In this document: one piece after another, positions 44,848 to 57,208 of the stretch
Numbering within the stretch: the stretch's first letter is position 1
Layout: the number at the start of each line of letters is the position of its first letter
Source: Vitellaria paradoxa
Taxonomy: Eukaryota > Streptophyta > Magnoliopsida > Ericales > Sapotaceae
Assembly: GCA_019916065.1 (NCBI GenBank)
Contig: CM034237.1
Coordinates: forward strand, 23,829,752-23,893,751
Length of the DNA: 64,000 nucleotides
Direction: 5' to 3'
Position numbers and translations under genes: made by a program
Notes under the pieces: generated by a model
The model's input: the letters and a program-made list of their open reading frames with translations, nothing else
The model's database searches: none
Told to the model about the DNA's origin: nothing

Positions 44848-47800
44848 TTAGATATATGCACAAATATCTAAGGACTTACTAAGAGATTCAAAGCGAAAGG
44901 CATCCAAGAGTTTAGTAAAAAGGTCAATTAGTTGATTTTTAGTTTGCACATGCTTCAAGGAAATCACATTTTCCTCAACCAACTCTTTAATGAAATGATA
45001 TATAATGTCAATATGTTTGGTGCGAGAATGTAAGACAGGGTTCCTAGAAATACTAATGGTACTCATGTTGTCACAAAACAATGTAATAGTACCATATTCC
45101 AACCTATAGTCAGCAAGCATTTGCCTCATCCATAAGAGTTAGGTGAAATAACTTCTAGTAGTAATATATTGATCAGCCTCTGTAGTAGACAAAGATGTGT
45201 CATTTTGCTTCTTATTATGCCAATAGACTAAATTATTACTAAAATAAAAACAGCCATCAGAAGTGCTCTTGCGATCATCTACACTACTTGCCCAATCAAC
45301 GTCAAAGTATCCATAAGATTAGGATTGGTGTCACAAGCAAACCAAATCTCAAAACTAAGTGTGCCAGTGTGCCACTGACATATTTTAAAATTCTTTTAAC
45401 AGCATGTAAATGTAACTATTTATGATTAGATTGATATCTTGCACACACACCTACACTAAATGTAATGTTAGGTCTACTAGATGTGAGATACAACAAACTC
45501 CCTATCAGGCTCCTGTACATGACCTAGTCAACACTTTTACCACTTGGATTTTTATGAAGTTTAGTACTCGTTCTTATAAGAGTTTTAGTATGTTTAGCAT
45601 TAGAGAGACCAAACTTTTTCACTTAGTCTCTAGCATATTCGGTTAGAGAAATAAGAATTCCTTTATCTTTCTATTTAACTTGAAGACCTAAGAAATAGTT
45701 CAATTCACCCATCGTGCTCATTTTAAATTGTTTAAACAGTAATTTACCAAATTCATTAGCATAATTATCACACATAAATCCAAACAGAATATCATCAAAA
45801 TAAATCTGTGCTATCAAAATGTGCTTAGAGTCAATGTGAATAAACAATGTTTTGTCTACATTCTCATGCACAAAACCAGACTCAAGTAAGAAAGCAGTGA
45901 GCCTCTCATACCAAGCACGTGGTGCTTGTTTCAAGCCATAAAAAGCCTTTTTCAACTTATACACATGATTTGGAAATTTTAGATCTTTAAAACCTTTGGG
46001 TTGTTCTACATAGGTCTTTTCTTGAAGAATGCTATTTAAAAATGCACTCTTGACATCCATTTGGTATAATTTGAATTTTAAATGACATGTAATGGCTAAA
46101 AGTAACCTAATGGGTTCAAGACAAGCAATAGGAGCAAAGGTTTCATCAAAGTCAACATCCTCCAATTGAGTGTAACCTTAGAGCAACAAACCTAGCCTTG
46201 TTTCTAATAATATTACCAAACTTATCACTTTTGTTTTTAAATATCGATTTAGTTCCAATTACATTAATGTGACTAGGTCTAGGCACTAGGATCCACACGT
46301 CATTCCTAACAAATTGATTTAGCTCTTCATGCATAGCAAGCAATCAAGTAAAGCTTCTTTTACATTTTTAGGTTCAACTGAAGAAACATAACACACAAAA
46401 GTTATCTTATTCGCCTGTGTGTTTTCATTCTATCAATTACCTCTCCAATGCCTTGACTAATTGGATGATTTAGCTTTATTATAAAAGATGGTTCCAACTG
46501 AGTGGTAGTATCTACCGGGGCATGAGTCTCATCTTTTCTTAGCTCAACTTTTTCCTTTTCAATTTTCTCACTTGCCTTGGCAGTCTCTTCTATAGGACCA
46601 TCATCATTTTTAACTTGTTGAAAAATAGTAGAATTAGTATGATCATCAACAACTACATTTATAGATTCCATCATTGAAGAATTTTTTAAATTATAAACAC
46701 GAAAAGCATGACTATTAGTAGAATAGCCCAAGAAGATTCCTTTATCACTTCGAGAGTCAAATTTTCGAAGGTTTTTTCTAACCTTGAGAATGAAGCACTT
46801 ACTCCCAAAAATTCAAAAATATTTAACATTGCCTTTTTTATCATTCCATAGCTCATAGGGTATTTTTGATGTACTAGAATGAAGATACACCCTATTGGCT
46901 ATCTAGCATGTAGTGTGTACCGCTTCAATCCAAAACTTCTTTGGAAGTTGCTGCCATGTAGCATAGAGCGTGCCATCTCTTGTAGGACTCTATTCTTTCT
47001 TTCCACGACACTATTTTGCTGAAGTATCTTAGGCATTGAAAACTCACGCTTAAATACATTTTCATCACAAAAATCGGCATACTTTTGGTTTTCAAATTCC
47101 TTTCCATGATCCATCCTGATTCTTGTGATGCACCTAATCCCATGTTGCTTCTCTTGCTATAGCCTAAAATATAAAGACTTGAAAATTTCAAAGTATCAGA
47201 TTTTTCACACAAGAAATTGACCCAAGAAAATCTAATATAATCATCTATAGCAACAAATATATACTACCTACCACCAATACTTTTGGTGTGTGTGGGTCCC
47301 ATTAAATCTATGTGAACAAGTTCTAGAGGTTCAGATAATAGAATTTATTTTTTTATGTGCGCTCTGAACCTGTTTGCCTAATTGACATGGACCACACATG
47401 CTATCTTTTTTCTTTTCAAGTTTGGGTATTCCCTTGATGAGCTCAATTTTGGATAATTTATGTAAATCTCTAAAGTTCATATGCCCAAAGCTTTGGTGCC
47501 ACAACTTTGTCTTATCTAGGGTGGTAGTATTGCATATAAAACTTTCAGAATTTGCTACCTTATAGCAATTGTTAGATGTGAAAACACTATGCCAAACTGG
47601 CTGTCCATTTTTTATTAAAAATGTTACATTTAGATTTAGAAAGCTGGACAACATGGTCGACATCACACAATTGACTTATGCTTATTAGGTTTGTTTTAAG
47701 TCCCTCAACGTATAAAACATTTTTCAAGCATTTAAAAACAGTAGACTTAATCTCACATTTTCTTTTTACTTGTGATCTACTACCATCACCAACAGTCACC

Positions 47801-48200
47801 ACACCACCCTGATAGGAATTAAGTTTTGAAAACAAGAATTTATTGCCACACATATAGTTTGAACACCCATTGTCAAGATAACACATATTAGAATTTAAAA
47901 CTTTTAAGGTAGTTTGGGAAACAAAATAATTTATATCTGATTATCGAATCTAAACAGTCCTAGTTTTTAGAAAAGATGTCTTGACAGGATTATTCTTACA
48001 TCTTTGTTTTCATTTGAATTCATTTTTTTTTTTTTTTTGAAAAATTTTTGTTTTTGGGTTTTTGAAAGTTCACATTTTTGGAGTGTTAAAACTAACATAG
48101 ATTTTTAAAAGTATTTTCAAAAAATTAGAAAAAACTTAAAACGTATTAGTTACAGAAACTTTAGGATTTAGATTTTTAGAAAACTTTTTCACATAATCCA
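44848..48200 (-). pseudogene. pol: SIRE-like Copia pol (protease, integrase, reverse transcriptase, RNase H), decayed
   Basis: Reading downward: protease with LDNGCSNYMCG (47880 region); GAG-pre-integrase with WHQSFGHMNFRDLHKL and CGPCQLGKQ (47666-47331); integrase with DHGKEFENQKYADFC and SVVERKNRVLQEMARSML (47212-46899); reverse transcriptase with LNQFVRNDVWILVPRP, DETFAPIACLEPIRLLLA, QMDVKSAFLN, FYGLKQAPRAWYERL and the catalytic box YFDD (45802-45791); RNase H with FCDNMSTISIS and SRTKHIDIIYHF (45129-44848). The domain order PR-INT-RT-RH defines Ty1/Copia. Frame changes and stops split it into at least eight pieces. Confidence 0.88.
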
Positions 48201-49779
48201 AAACTATCGTTTCACAAATTTTTTAGCATTATCAATTAATCCAAAATACAAGCGATGTAAAGGTAGATTTTTAAAATTGAGGGGTGTAAGTGATTTTCAC
48301 TTTAACTTCAAGGGGTGAAAAGGTAATTATCTCTAAAATTTATTACTTTTAAAATAAATTGGAATGTAATATTTTGATATTACAATGTCTCAATTTATTG
48401 TTGACAGAAAGTATAATTACATATTTATAGAAATTTTATTGAGCTAATTAACCAATAAAAGAATAAAAATAATAGATCTTTATAATATAAATATATAATT
48501 TGTAAGTTAAAATTTAAAAGCTGAAATAATCCTTACTTTATGTTTGTTAAAATAAATATTTAAATTATTCAAATATTCATTCAATACTGCATGTTTAAAT
48601 ATATAATTCATGCGTGTAATAATAATTTAACATATAATATGACATTAACGTCAATATCTAGAATCTACCAACAATTTAAAAATAAAATAAAGCAGTTATT
48701 GGATACATCATTTTTGAAGTTTAACTTAATATTATTTTAATTTAAATTTATAAAAAAAAAAAACTAAATTGAATGATTGTTGAGCCTGCATTTACTTTGA
48801 ATTCATTAATTAATTTTTCAAAACAAAAAGAAGAAATTAGCCAGAAGAAAAAACACATTGTTAGTATGCAGAAATTTATAATGGACAATCATAAAGGATA
48901 GAAAATTAAAAGTAGAATAAAAATTGAGAAATATTTAACTGTGGTTTATTAAGTATACTTAAAATAATATGTAAATGCTTTTGGAGTATATCAAATGATT
49001 AATCATATTCCTCTTATAATTATTTTTGTTTTCTTGTAAAGAAAAGCAACATAGAACAACACTACAGTAAATTCTATAGAAAAAAAAAAAAAAAGAAAAG
49101 AAAAAGGTAAACATAATAGAAAGATAACAGAAAACAGAAATTTGAAATACCTCGTATGAGGTTTTAACTTCAATTTCTCTCTTTCTCTCTCTCTCTTTAA
49201 TATTAAGGGTATTCAAGTTAACTTGTATACACTTTAATTAATCCCTGAGTTTTAAAATTAACGATAGCTTTCTCTTTCTTTAATATTAAGGGTATTTAAG
49301 TTAGCTTGTATACACCTTAATTAATCCCTGATTTCTAAAATTAATGATAGCTGACAGAGTAAACTGTCCAATAACCCTAAAATGAGACTCGATCTAATGA
49401 CTATAAAAAAAAACAAACCAACGTCATATCATTAATCGGTCTTACATTGCATATATGTTGGTTTAGCTGACCATTGTAAGCAATGGCTCTGTCCAAACTT
49501 GGGGCATTTTCCCCCCGGGTTAGTGATTTTGGACAAGGTATTAAAATAAATTAAGAACAAGTGACTTCTAAATGAAATAATTAGTGACCGTTGGTTTTCT
49601 CACAAAACAATAACACAAGCTCGCAAGTAAAAATTAATTGCCTGTCGTTTATGATTATCCTTTATATGAGGTATTTCAAAATTATACAAACGGCCAAACA
49701 ATGCCTTACATTATGGTTGGTATTATTAGGTAGCGAAAATGATAATAATCAAGGAAGACAAAGATGATAATTAATTATA
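48201..49779. other. AT-rich DNA without gene; contains an 83-bp tandem duplication
   Basis: There is no coding signal; open frames on either strand are AT-driven. At about 49188-49353 a unit containing TATTAAGGGTAT and TTAATTAATCCCTGA is repeated twice with period 83 and a few differences, next to a (CT)n run. Confidence 0.6.
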
Positions 49780-49957
49780 ACTTTAAGGATTAGTTCATGC
49801 TAGTAAGATTTTGAGTTTACTTCTCAGTAGTGACCAGTTCGAATTTCCTTAGGTTTACTAGAGGATATATCCGATCGTTAACTTCAAGACTCCAAGAATT
49901 AGTTAAGATGGGCGCAAGTTAAACTGAAGACCCTTAGTTACAAATAAATAAATAAAA
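49780..49957 (+). mobile_element. SINE (tRNA-derived), about 178 bp
   Basis: The body begins after GATAATTAATTATA (49766-49779) and ends in an (AAAT)n tail followed by GATAATTATATA (49958-49969), a target duplication with a 2-base difference. Inside, CAGTTCGAATTTCC resembles the pol III B box. The 3' half (TTAACTTCAAGACTCC, then ATGGGCGCAAG) resembles a widespread plant SINE. The copy is diverged. Confidence 0.65.
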
Positions 49958-49969
49958 GATAATTATATA

Positions 49970-50552
49970 TTTGGTATGTCAAAAACTAATAATAAAAATT
50001 GTTGGGTTTTTGTTTTTCTATCAATTTCTATTATGATATTTTATAAATAAAAATTTAATATTAACCTTCTATTTGAAATTCATAAATATTTTTTAAAATG
50101 CCAAAATTTCTAATTTCATTTTTACATAACAATATATCAAATGATTATTCCTATTCCAGTCAAATAATTTTTGCAAGATTTTTCGCACCAAATTTGTTAT
50201 AGTCCTGCCACTACGGCTGCACAAAAGATGGACAAATCTTACGCCAATGTATCAAACCATCTTAAATCAACACATTGAGACTGGGATAGGGCCGATCTCT
50301 AAAACTTTAGACCCGATAAAAGTTGGGTTAGTTTTCCGCCACCTGACCACAGCTGCCATTTCTTTAGTTCTCATGTTTTTAAGTAAGCATGAATGAAAAA
50401 TAAAAAAAAAAAGAAAATTGAAAAAATAACTGTAAAGGTGGACTTTAATCTTGGCTTAACCCAGTCATCTCGTAAACAAATAAATTAGTTTAAAAAAATA
50501 ATTTTCATAGAAAAAAAAGTATATATACAGTACCTTCATGGCTTCACTTTTT
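49970..50552. other. AT-rich DNA without recognisable feature
   Basis: No ORF, repeat or RNA gene can be supported. Confidence 0.5.
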
Positions 50553-51070
50553 GGATAAATTACACTTCTCTCACTACAGTATTTAGATAAAATACATTTA
50601 AATCCGTCAACATTTAAAAATTATACTTATCTCTCCTATTTAGAAATATTGTTAACCTTAATCCATTTCTTTTAAATCAACTGTTAAAACATAATTAATA
50701 GAAAATGTCAAAATAATCAAAATTTTAGATAATTTTTTCCATTTTACCTCTTCTTCTTCCAAATCTTCAGCGATTTTCTTTACTAAAATTCCAAAAAATA
50801 AGTAAAAACAAGTAAAAAAAAAATAAATTTTGAAGATTTTTTTTGGGTAAAAGAAAGCTAATAAATATGTAAGAAAAGTGCAGTAAATTTGAAAATAGAG
50901 CTAAAATTTTGAATAATTTGATATTTTCTATTAAATTTTAATAGTTGATTTAATGAAAGAAAGTCAATGTCAACAAATTTCAAAATAAGAGAGATAAATG
51001 TAATTTTTAAATATTGAGAGATCTAAGTGTAATTGCCTAAATGTTGAGGGAATGTAATTATAATTTACTC
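50553..51070. mobile_element. Mutator-type MITE with long terminal inverted repeats (518 bp)
   Basis: The ends GGATAAATTACACTT and the complement of AATTATAATTTACTC begin inverted repeats of roughly 170 bp, so most of the element is a fold-back. Flanking 9-mers TCACTTTTT and TAACTTTTT differ at one position; a 9-bp target duplication is the mark of Mutator-like elements. The GGRTAAATTA terminus is common among plant MITEs. It has no ORF and would depend on a transposase in trans. Confidence 0.75.
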
Positions 51071-51477
51071 TAACTTTTTTTCCCCATTCATTTTCTGATG
51101 TCTTGGACATATTCAAGATTCAAGTGATGTATTATTTTCATGTTTACCAACAAGATTAATAGGATGGAATAGGCAAATTAGGATTGGAATTATCCAAAGA
51201 ATGGATAGTGGTGGCACTCATTGTAATCTGTGGAATTAGGGTTAGAAGGATTAGGGTTTTGAGAAGTGCTTGTACCATCAAGGGTTATAGGAGTGGCACC
51301 TGCCATGGTGGCAGAGTCAACAGGGAGAGCGGCCGGAGAATCGGTGGTGGCCAAAAAATAGTCGCCGGCACCGGCAAAGGAGGGATCGCCAGCGACCGAT
51401 TGGAAAAAATGGCTTTTTGAAGGGTTGAAGGAGGAACTTCCATAGCAGCCGTAGGGATTGAAGGAACACTAGATTTG
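51071..51477. other. GC-richer stretch, no certain gene
   Basis: Composition rises sharply from about 51180. The minus strand has an open Pro/Ser/Thr-rich reading here (for example MAGATPITLDGTSTSQNPNP near 51306-51247) that may continue the ORF at 51478-51945 through a frame change at the poly(A) run. Not recognised. Confidence 0.35.
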
Positions 51478-51945
51478 TCAAAAAAAAAAAAAAATTGCTG
51501 GAAACCTGTCGGAATTATCCTTTCTTATAGCAGAAACTAGTAGGGTTCCGGTGAGAGAAACGTCCAACGTAGGGGTTATTTTTGGCAAATGATCCACGTC
51601 AGAAATTGCAGCAAACGACGGGGCTGTTATTGAGGAGATACCAGAAGAGTTTAGATGAGGGGAAGGACCACCCAGAGTGATCGATACGCTGCCATGCACA
51701 GTAGCAAAAACCAGGGCCGCGATTTGTTCTTGTAGCATGAAGGGAAGGCCGGCCAAGGGACCTGCAACCATGGGAGTGATCTGGGATCGACTGGGGGCCA
51801 TGGTAGGATGCAGATCGACGCCGGAGGAGGCCGGGATCAAGCCGGAAAAATCAATCGCAGTTGAGGAAGAAGAACATGGCAACGGCAGCTTATCTATTTC
51901 ATGATCGGCAGCCATGAAAGGCTGCTTTGCAGATGGGAACGCCAA
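51478..51945 (-). pseudogene. Unrecognised Pro/Ser-rich ORF (155 aa)
   Basis: The minus-strand frame starts MAFPSAKQPFMAADHEIDKL and is rich in Ser, Pro, Ala and Thr. It ends in phenylalanines encoded by the A-run at 51480-51493 (TTT on the minus strand). The coding stretch is far richer in GC than the AT-rich DNA around it, so it was probably real coding sequence. I do not recognise a domain. It could be the N-terminal half of a retroelement gag or a LINE ORF1, or a host gene fragment. No start or splice signal settles this. Confidence 0.35.
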
Positions 51946-52019
51946 GATATGGCCGGAAAATTATCACCCACACCGGACAAGAAGGTTGGCCGGCTAGGTC
52001 GCCGAAAACCTGCCAGAAA

Positions 52020-54540
52020 AAGGAAAACTGGTAAACGCGTGTAGAGAGAAAAAATTATTGACGAATTAAAACTTACATAAATCCGATCATGTTTTTAAGT
52101 AAAATTCATACCCAGAAGTTAAATTAATTTCTGATAATTTAACATATGCGATTATATATCCAAAATAGTATCAAATTAAAATTTCATAACTTTTTGAATT
52201 AAAATGAAGTTTATAAAAATTGTAAAAATAGATTGTTTGGTTTGAATTGCTGCACTAGCACTTGTTTTATTTTTGGTACAAAATGTATATATAGAGGCTA
52301 ATTTAATTTTTAAACCTTTTACATATGAAATGTGACATGTTAAAGTGTATGTAGTAAAATGTTTATAATTTTTAGAGTAAAAATGAATTTTATAAAAATA
52401 GTAAATTTTGATTATTAGGTTTGCATTATTGCACTGATACTAGTATAGTTTTTGGTATAAAAGGTATACATTGTAGTCGAGTTAATTTTTGAAATTTTTA
52501 CATGTTAAAACTAGACACATGAATGAGTCTCTTGTAAAAGTTTCATAATTTTTGGATTTAAAATAAATTTTATAAAAATGGTGAAACTGGACTATTCTGT
52601 ATAGTCCTACACAGAAACACCAATCTTAATTGGCTGCACAAATACATTCCAAATTTTGTTTCTATGAAACTAGGGCTAATCCTAAGTATTTTAGACTTTT
52701 AAATTAACTGAAAATGTTTTATTTTCTATTTTACATGAATTATCAAAATTTATGTCCAAAATCTATTTTTGTTAAGACATGTTTGATATTAAATTTTACT
52801 TATCCAATTAGATGTATATATTCTTGAATATTTTTGCATGAAATTTAGTTTATAGATTTTGTAGCGAGAATAATATTTATGGAGGGGCAACATAAAACTT
52901 AGGCCCAAATAAATATTATATTTCATAAGACTTATGAAGTAAAGAACGAACATAAGAAACCTAATTTAGGGTTAATCTTGTGTATGATATGCTATTATTA
53001 AAGGAAATTGTTTGAGATTAATTTTTGATATTGGGCTTGTTTAGAGTATTAGAAAGAGTAAGCTTTAGAGTTCAAGCTCTGAAACTTGCGCAGGGTGGTT
53101 TAGCATAACCAGTAGATTAGAAACCTACGAAGTGTATATACAGCTTGCACTAGCGTATATCAGTATTGGGACTATGAGACCAGTTTGCCTAATAAGGCAA
53201 GATAAGATGGACTATGACTACGGGACCAGGGTCATGAGTACATTTGGGACTATAGGCATGGGCGGACCTATGAAAAGGCAAGGGGGAGCAAGTTATTCCC
53301 CTTGATTTTGGACATGAAATTACTAAAATATTAGGGTACTTTAATTTAAAAATTGAAATTAATTTAAAATTAGGATTTTTTAGCTTTATTAAAAAAATTA
53401 AGGTTAACTCAAAATTTTTTAGTATAAAAGGAATGTACAAGAATCGAATCCAAATATTTTTTGTGAAATAAAATGAATTCTCCCATTAAACTATTGAATA
53501 CTTTTATACGTAACTTTAAAAATATAGCATAATAAATTTTATAAATAATTAAATTTTTTTAGTAGTAAGGGATATTTTTATTAAATATCAGGTTTTGCTA
53601 AATGATCAATTAAACCATTAAATTATGAAAAATATATTTACTAGTTTAACATCTAATAATATTTCTATATATTCCTAAAAAGTAATATTGTTTCTTCTCT
53701 ACAACCCCAACATAACTCGTTATCCTCTTCTTGAATATACTTGATACCCCCTTTGGTGAAAATCCTAGATCCACTCCTAACTGCAAGACTAATTGTGCCC
53801 CACGGCTTAAGCCTGGGGATTTGATGAGTATATTTGGAAGTGTAGGACCAATTGTATCCCATGACTTTGACTTGGGGAATTGATTAGTACATCTAGGACT
53901 GTGGGGCTAGTTATATCCCATGACTTAGACTTGGGGATTTATTTTGGATTTAGTTCCATACTCACAGATTAACTTTGTAGAGTACCTGACCTATAGTATG
54001 GTATTGATATATATACTAAGATGTGAATGAAATGATGGATGTTGTTTTAGTATGAGACTATAGGATTATGACTAGGTAACTGTTTAATTTAGAACAATAC
54101 TAGATAATGTAAAAATTGTAATATTAATGGGAGGTTGATATTGATTAAGTGTTAAGTGCCTGTATGATTAAGAAACATATTCTTATATACTTATTTCTGA
54201 GCACACATGATTTAGAGCTCACCCCTATAGTTGATCTTGCAAGGGCATATGTTCGTGGTGGGCTTGTGAGATAAATTAGTTGATCATGATCTGTCTTTGT
54301 ATTTATTCATTATTTGAATTATGTTATGCATTGAATATTAGTTTTTGGGCCCAAATTTGAGATATGTTATTTTGTAGCCCTTTTGTGGCATATATATTAG
54401 AACCTTGGAGTATTCAAATATCGTGTACCATATCAATATTAATCGCTTCCGCTCTTATTGATATTTGATGTATGCTTTTATGTGATTACTTTGTAGGTTT
54501 GTCCCCCATGACTCTGGGTTGTGGATTTCAAAACGTGACA
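52020..54540 (+). mobile_element. Chromovirus (Tekay-type) solo LTR, left edge uncertain
   Basis: The right end CAAAACGTGACA (54540) matches Tekay LTR ends, and the CTGAAACTTGCGCAGG with AGAAACCTACGAAG region (53080-53135) corresponds to the same region of the 23888 LTR. No PBS follows the end. Inside are three copies of a roughly 175-bp tandem unit (about 52185-52600) with ATTTTATAAAAAT and TGCACT landmarks, and a short-period repeat around 53790-53945 (GGACCAATTGTATCCCATGA type). No TG start is visible, so the left border is approximate. Confidence 0.55.
53253..53781. mobile_element. MITE, possibly hAT-type, inside the LTR (about 530 bp)
   Basis: The ends GGCATGGGCGGACC and the complement of GGATTTTCACC...GGATCTAGG-like sequence form imperfect inverted repeats of a type common in plants (GGGCGGATCCAGGATTTTCACC-like; here AATCCTAGATCCACTCC at the right). 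It interrupts the LTR repeat phrase GGGACTATAGG. The flanking 8-mers agree only at about five positions. Confidence 0.5.
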
Positions 54541-54554
54541 TAATTAATATTAAC

Positions 54555-54795
54555 CTAATTGTATTTTAGCCCTAATTTAATTTTAAAATAATTAGTATCA
54601 ACCCTAATTAAATTTTACTTAAACTAAATTTAACCCAAATTTAATTTTAAAATAATTAATATTAACCCTAATTAAATTTTACCCATGACAAAATTTAACC
54701 CTAATTTAATTTTAAAATAATTAATAATAACCTTAATTGAATTTTATCCCTAATTAAATTCAACCCTAATTTAATTTTAAAATAATTAATTTTTA
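54555..54795 (+). repeat. Tandem repeat of about 65 bp, four copies
   Basis: CTAATTTAATTTTAAAATAA recurs at 54572, about 54636, 54701 and 54766, with CCCTAATTAAATTTTA between copies. Confidence 0.75.
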
Positions 54796-54839
54796 TTAAC
54801 ATTTATTGATTTTTAGCCCTAATATTTATTTAACCTTAA

Positions 54840-55600
54840 ATTTTGTCCAACTAAAGTCAAGTGTTGTTTTATTTTTATTTTTATTTTTGTATTTTTGTTA
54901 TAAAATATACATTCAAGAGCTGAATAATTTTAAAATTATCAATTATTTCTACGAGTTTATTTTTTGGCTTTTAAATTAATCTGTATATATATTATTTTGT
55001 TAACCATTTTATTTAAATTTTGTCTAATAAAATTTAATTTATAAGATTATTGTCTTATTTTTTAGTATTTTCATATAAAATATAACAAATTAATTAGCAA
55101 CCAAGTCACCAAATTGTCAAAGTAATAAATTAACAACTTAATAAATTATCAATTTAACAAACTAGTATTCAATTTAACAAATTCATAAACTAATAATTAA
55201 CAATTTAACAAAATAATAAATTAATTACAAATAAACATGCATTCACAATTTAACAAATTACAATTAACAACTTAAAACTTATAAATTAACAACTTAATTA
55301 CAAATATCATTGACAATTTAAGAATTACAATTTAACAAACTAATTAATAAAATTAACAATTTAACAAATCAAAACCTATGTCCAACAAACTAATAAAATT
55401 AAGAATTTAACAAATCAAAAACTAAATCAAATAAAGTAATACAAAAAAAATAGAAAAAATGCAACAAAACCCAACAACAAAAAGACATTCCAATTCCATT
55501 CCAACAACACCCAACAAAAGATCACAAACTTTAACCACTATATCAACCCAAGTTACATTCCAACAACACCCAATAAAAAATAAAACAAATCAGAACCTGA
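54840..55600. repeat. AT-rich low-complexity DNA (AATTTAACAAA-type)
   Basis: Dozens of imperfect AATTTAACAAA/ATTAACAACTT words occur between 55080 and 55440, then CCAACAACACCCAACAA-type words. No gene. Confidence 0.65.
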
Positions 55601-55623
55601 ACTTCATTGGAGAAGAGGGAATG

Positions 55624-56026
55624 CACTACTGTAAGAAAAAAAAAATAGAGAGAGAGAGAGAGTATTTTGGTTAGCCATGGCTGCTAATGTAGAGAAGGAG
55701 AGACATATAGAGCTATAGAGAGAGAGTGTGTGTGTGTGAAGGAGAGGCAGAGAAAGAGAGAGAGGAAGGGTTACCTTGCATGTGGCTAGAGCGACGACGG
55801 CAAGGGCAACAAGAGGTCGTACAAAAGTTGACAGAGAGAGCAAAGAGAGAGAGAGTTAGAGAGGAGAAAGAGAGAGAGAGAGAGCACGAGGGAAAATGGG
55901 CTGAGCACGGGGAAGTGGGGTTTGGGGGGGAATTAAAAGGTTTGTTATTAACCAACTCAAGGTGGTCGAGCATATCATATAAGCGGTCATCGAAGCCTAT
56001 AGTAGCCTTTCTAGTAGTGAGTGGTA
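55624..56026. mobile_element. Possible small CACTA-like element with GA/GT-rich interior
   Basis: The left end CACTACTGTAAGAAA and right end CCTTTCTAGTAGTG give a CACTACT inverted terminus, and CTATAGTAGCC before the right end is seen in many CACTA termini. The flanking triplets differ (ATG versus AGT), so the call is weak. The interior is dominated by (GA)n and (GT)n, which create spurious ORFs on both strands. Confidence 0.3.
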
Positions 56027-57062
56027 GATATGATGTGACATTTTGACATTTCAAATATTACCTCGTATCTATCACTAAACAAATAACGAACTAATGATAG
56101 TACAATAATGAAATAAATTAATTGGGATATCACATTTATGATTATTTTTAAATCAACGTTTACACCATTTACTTTAAAACTAAATTGATAAGGTCGGGAA
56201 TAGAATATGCTCGGGCTGAGCTTATACTTGCTCGGCGAGTCTGTATTTGAAAATAATGTCACGTGTCTAATATTTTTTTTTTTACTAATAATAACAATCT
56301 CATTTATATTTTTAAAAAGTGACAGCTAGATATAACATTAACAATTATTATAATAATATATGTATAACATAGTATGATGAGAATATACCGGAAGTTTACC
56401 TCATAAAACCGTCTCCCCCCCCCCCCCCGCCACTAGCCCCCAAAAAAGAGAAAAAAAAAAAAGAAAAAGCCTGACTGCTCAATCACCTCCGCCCCATGTT
56501 AAATATTAATAGCATTTTAAAAAGAAATGTTAAAATATGTAAAAAAAAACTTATGTTCGCGTCTATCCACTAGTCAATGTCGGAGAAAGAATCCCTTTCT
56601 TTGGTGGTGAGCCCTGTCGGTGGTCCTGTGCAACCATCATTAACAAAAGAAATAAAAACTTCAACTTGAGCGGACAAGTGGGTTAAGGTGGTGGGATTTA
56701 CTTTTAAAAAAGGGAGGAGAACGTAGTAATTTATATCAATTTTGTGACATTGTTATACGAATCGTTAAATTAAAATTTAATATTTAAATATATTTTAATT
56801 ATTTTAATTAAAAAATATAAATACATTTAAATTATTAAATTTTAATTCGACGATTCTAATTACAAATTACCGAATTAGTACAGCATTATTATATCAATTA
56901 CGGATCCTTGATTTTTAAGACTTTCTTTCTCATCTGTCCGCATTTCATTATGTATACCTGATGCTATGCATCCTAATTAAAACTGCCTTACCTTTTTTTT
57001 TAGAGTAATTAAGAATAATTTAGATTAATGAGAGAGAATAAACTATCTTAGCCTTTGTCGTT
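56027..57062. other. AT-rich DNA without gene; C14 run
   Basis: No coding or repeat signal apart from a run of 14 C (56415-56428) and short poly(A) tracts. Confidence 0.5.
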
Positions 57063-57176
57063 ATTGTGCTGATAACTGAATATGTAAAAGAATTCGCACC
57101 ACTTTTACTGTGTTCAAATTAATGTGTGGAATCATACCACGTGATGATAAATTTAAATAGTGGGCATGAATGGGTG

Positions 57177-57208
<32 letters not shown>

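Larger units (their letters stand above)
37985..48200 (-). mobile_element. SIRE-like Ty1/Copia element in permuted order, with a single LTR
   Basis: Read on the minus strand from 48200 downward the order is: gag end, protease, integrase, reverse transcriptase, RNase H (to 44848), post-pol spacer, env-like ORF (interrupted by a solo LTR at 40602-43328), purine tract (39571-39561), one LTR (39560-38726), PBS (38723-38713) and gag (to 37985). A normal element would run LTR-PBS-gag-pol-env-PPT-LTR. Here one LTR has the PPT on one side and the PBS on the other. About 80 bp at the outer ends (37985-38066 and 48118-48200) are homologous. Tandem elements sharing an LTR, or insertion of a one-LTR circle, would give this picture. 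Confidence 0.7.

Noticed and set aside
48959..49216. 85-residue minus-strand frame
   Set aside because: It is driven by poly(A) and (CT)n tracts, with no conserved motif.
55604..56054. Open frames on both strands in the GA/GT-rich region
   Set aside because: They encode only simple-repeat peptides produced by (GA)n and (GT)n.
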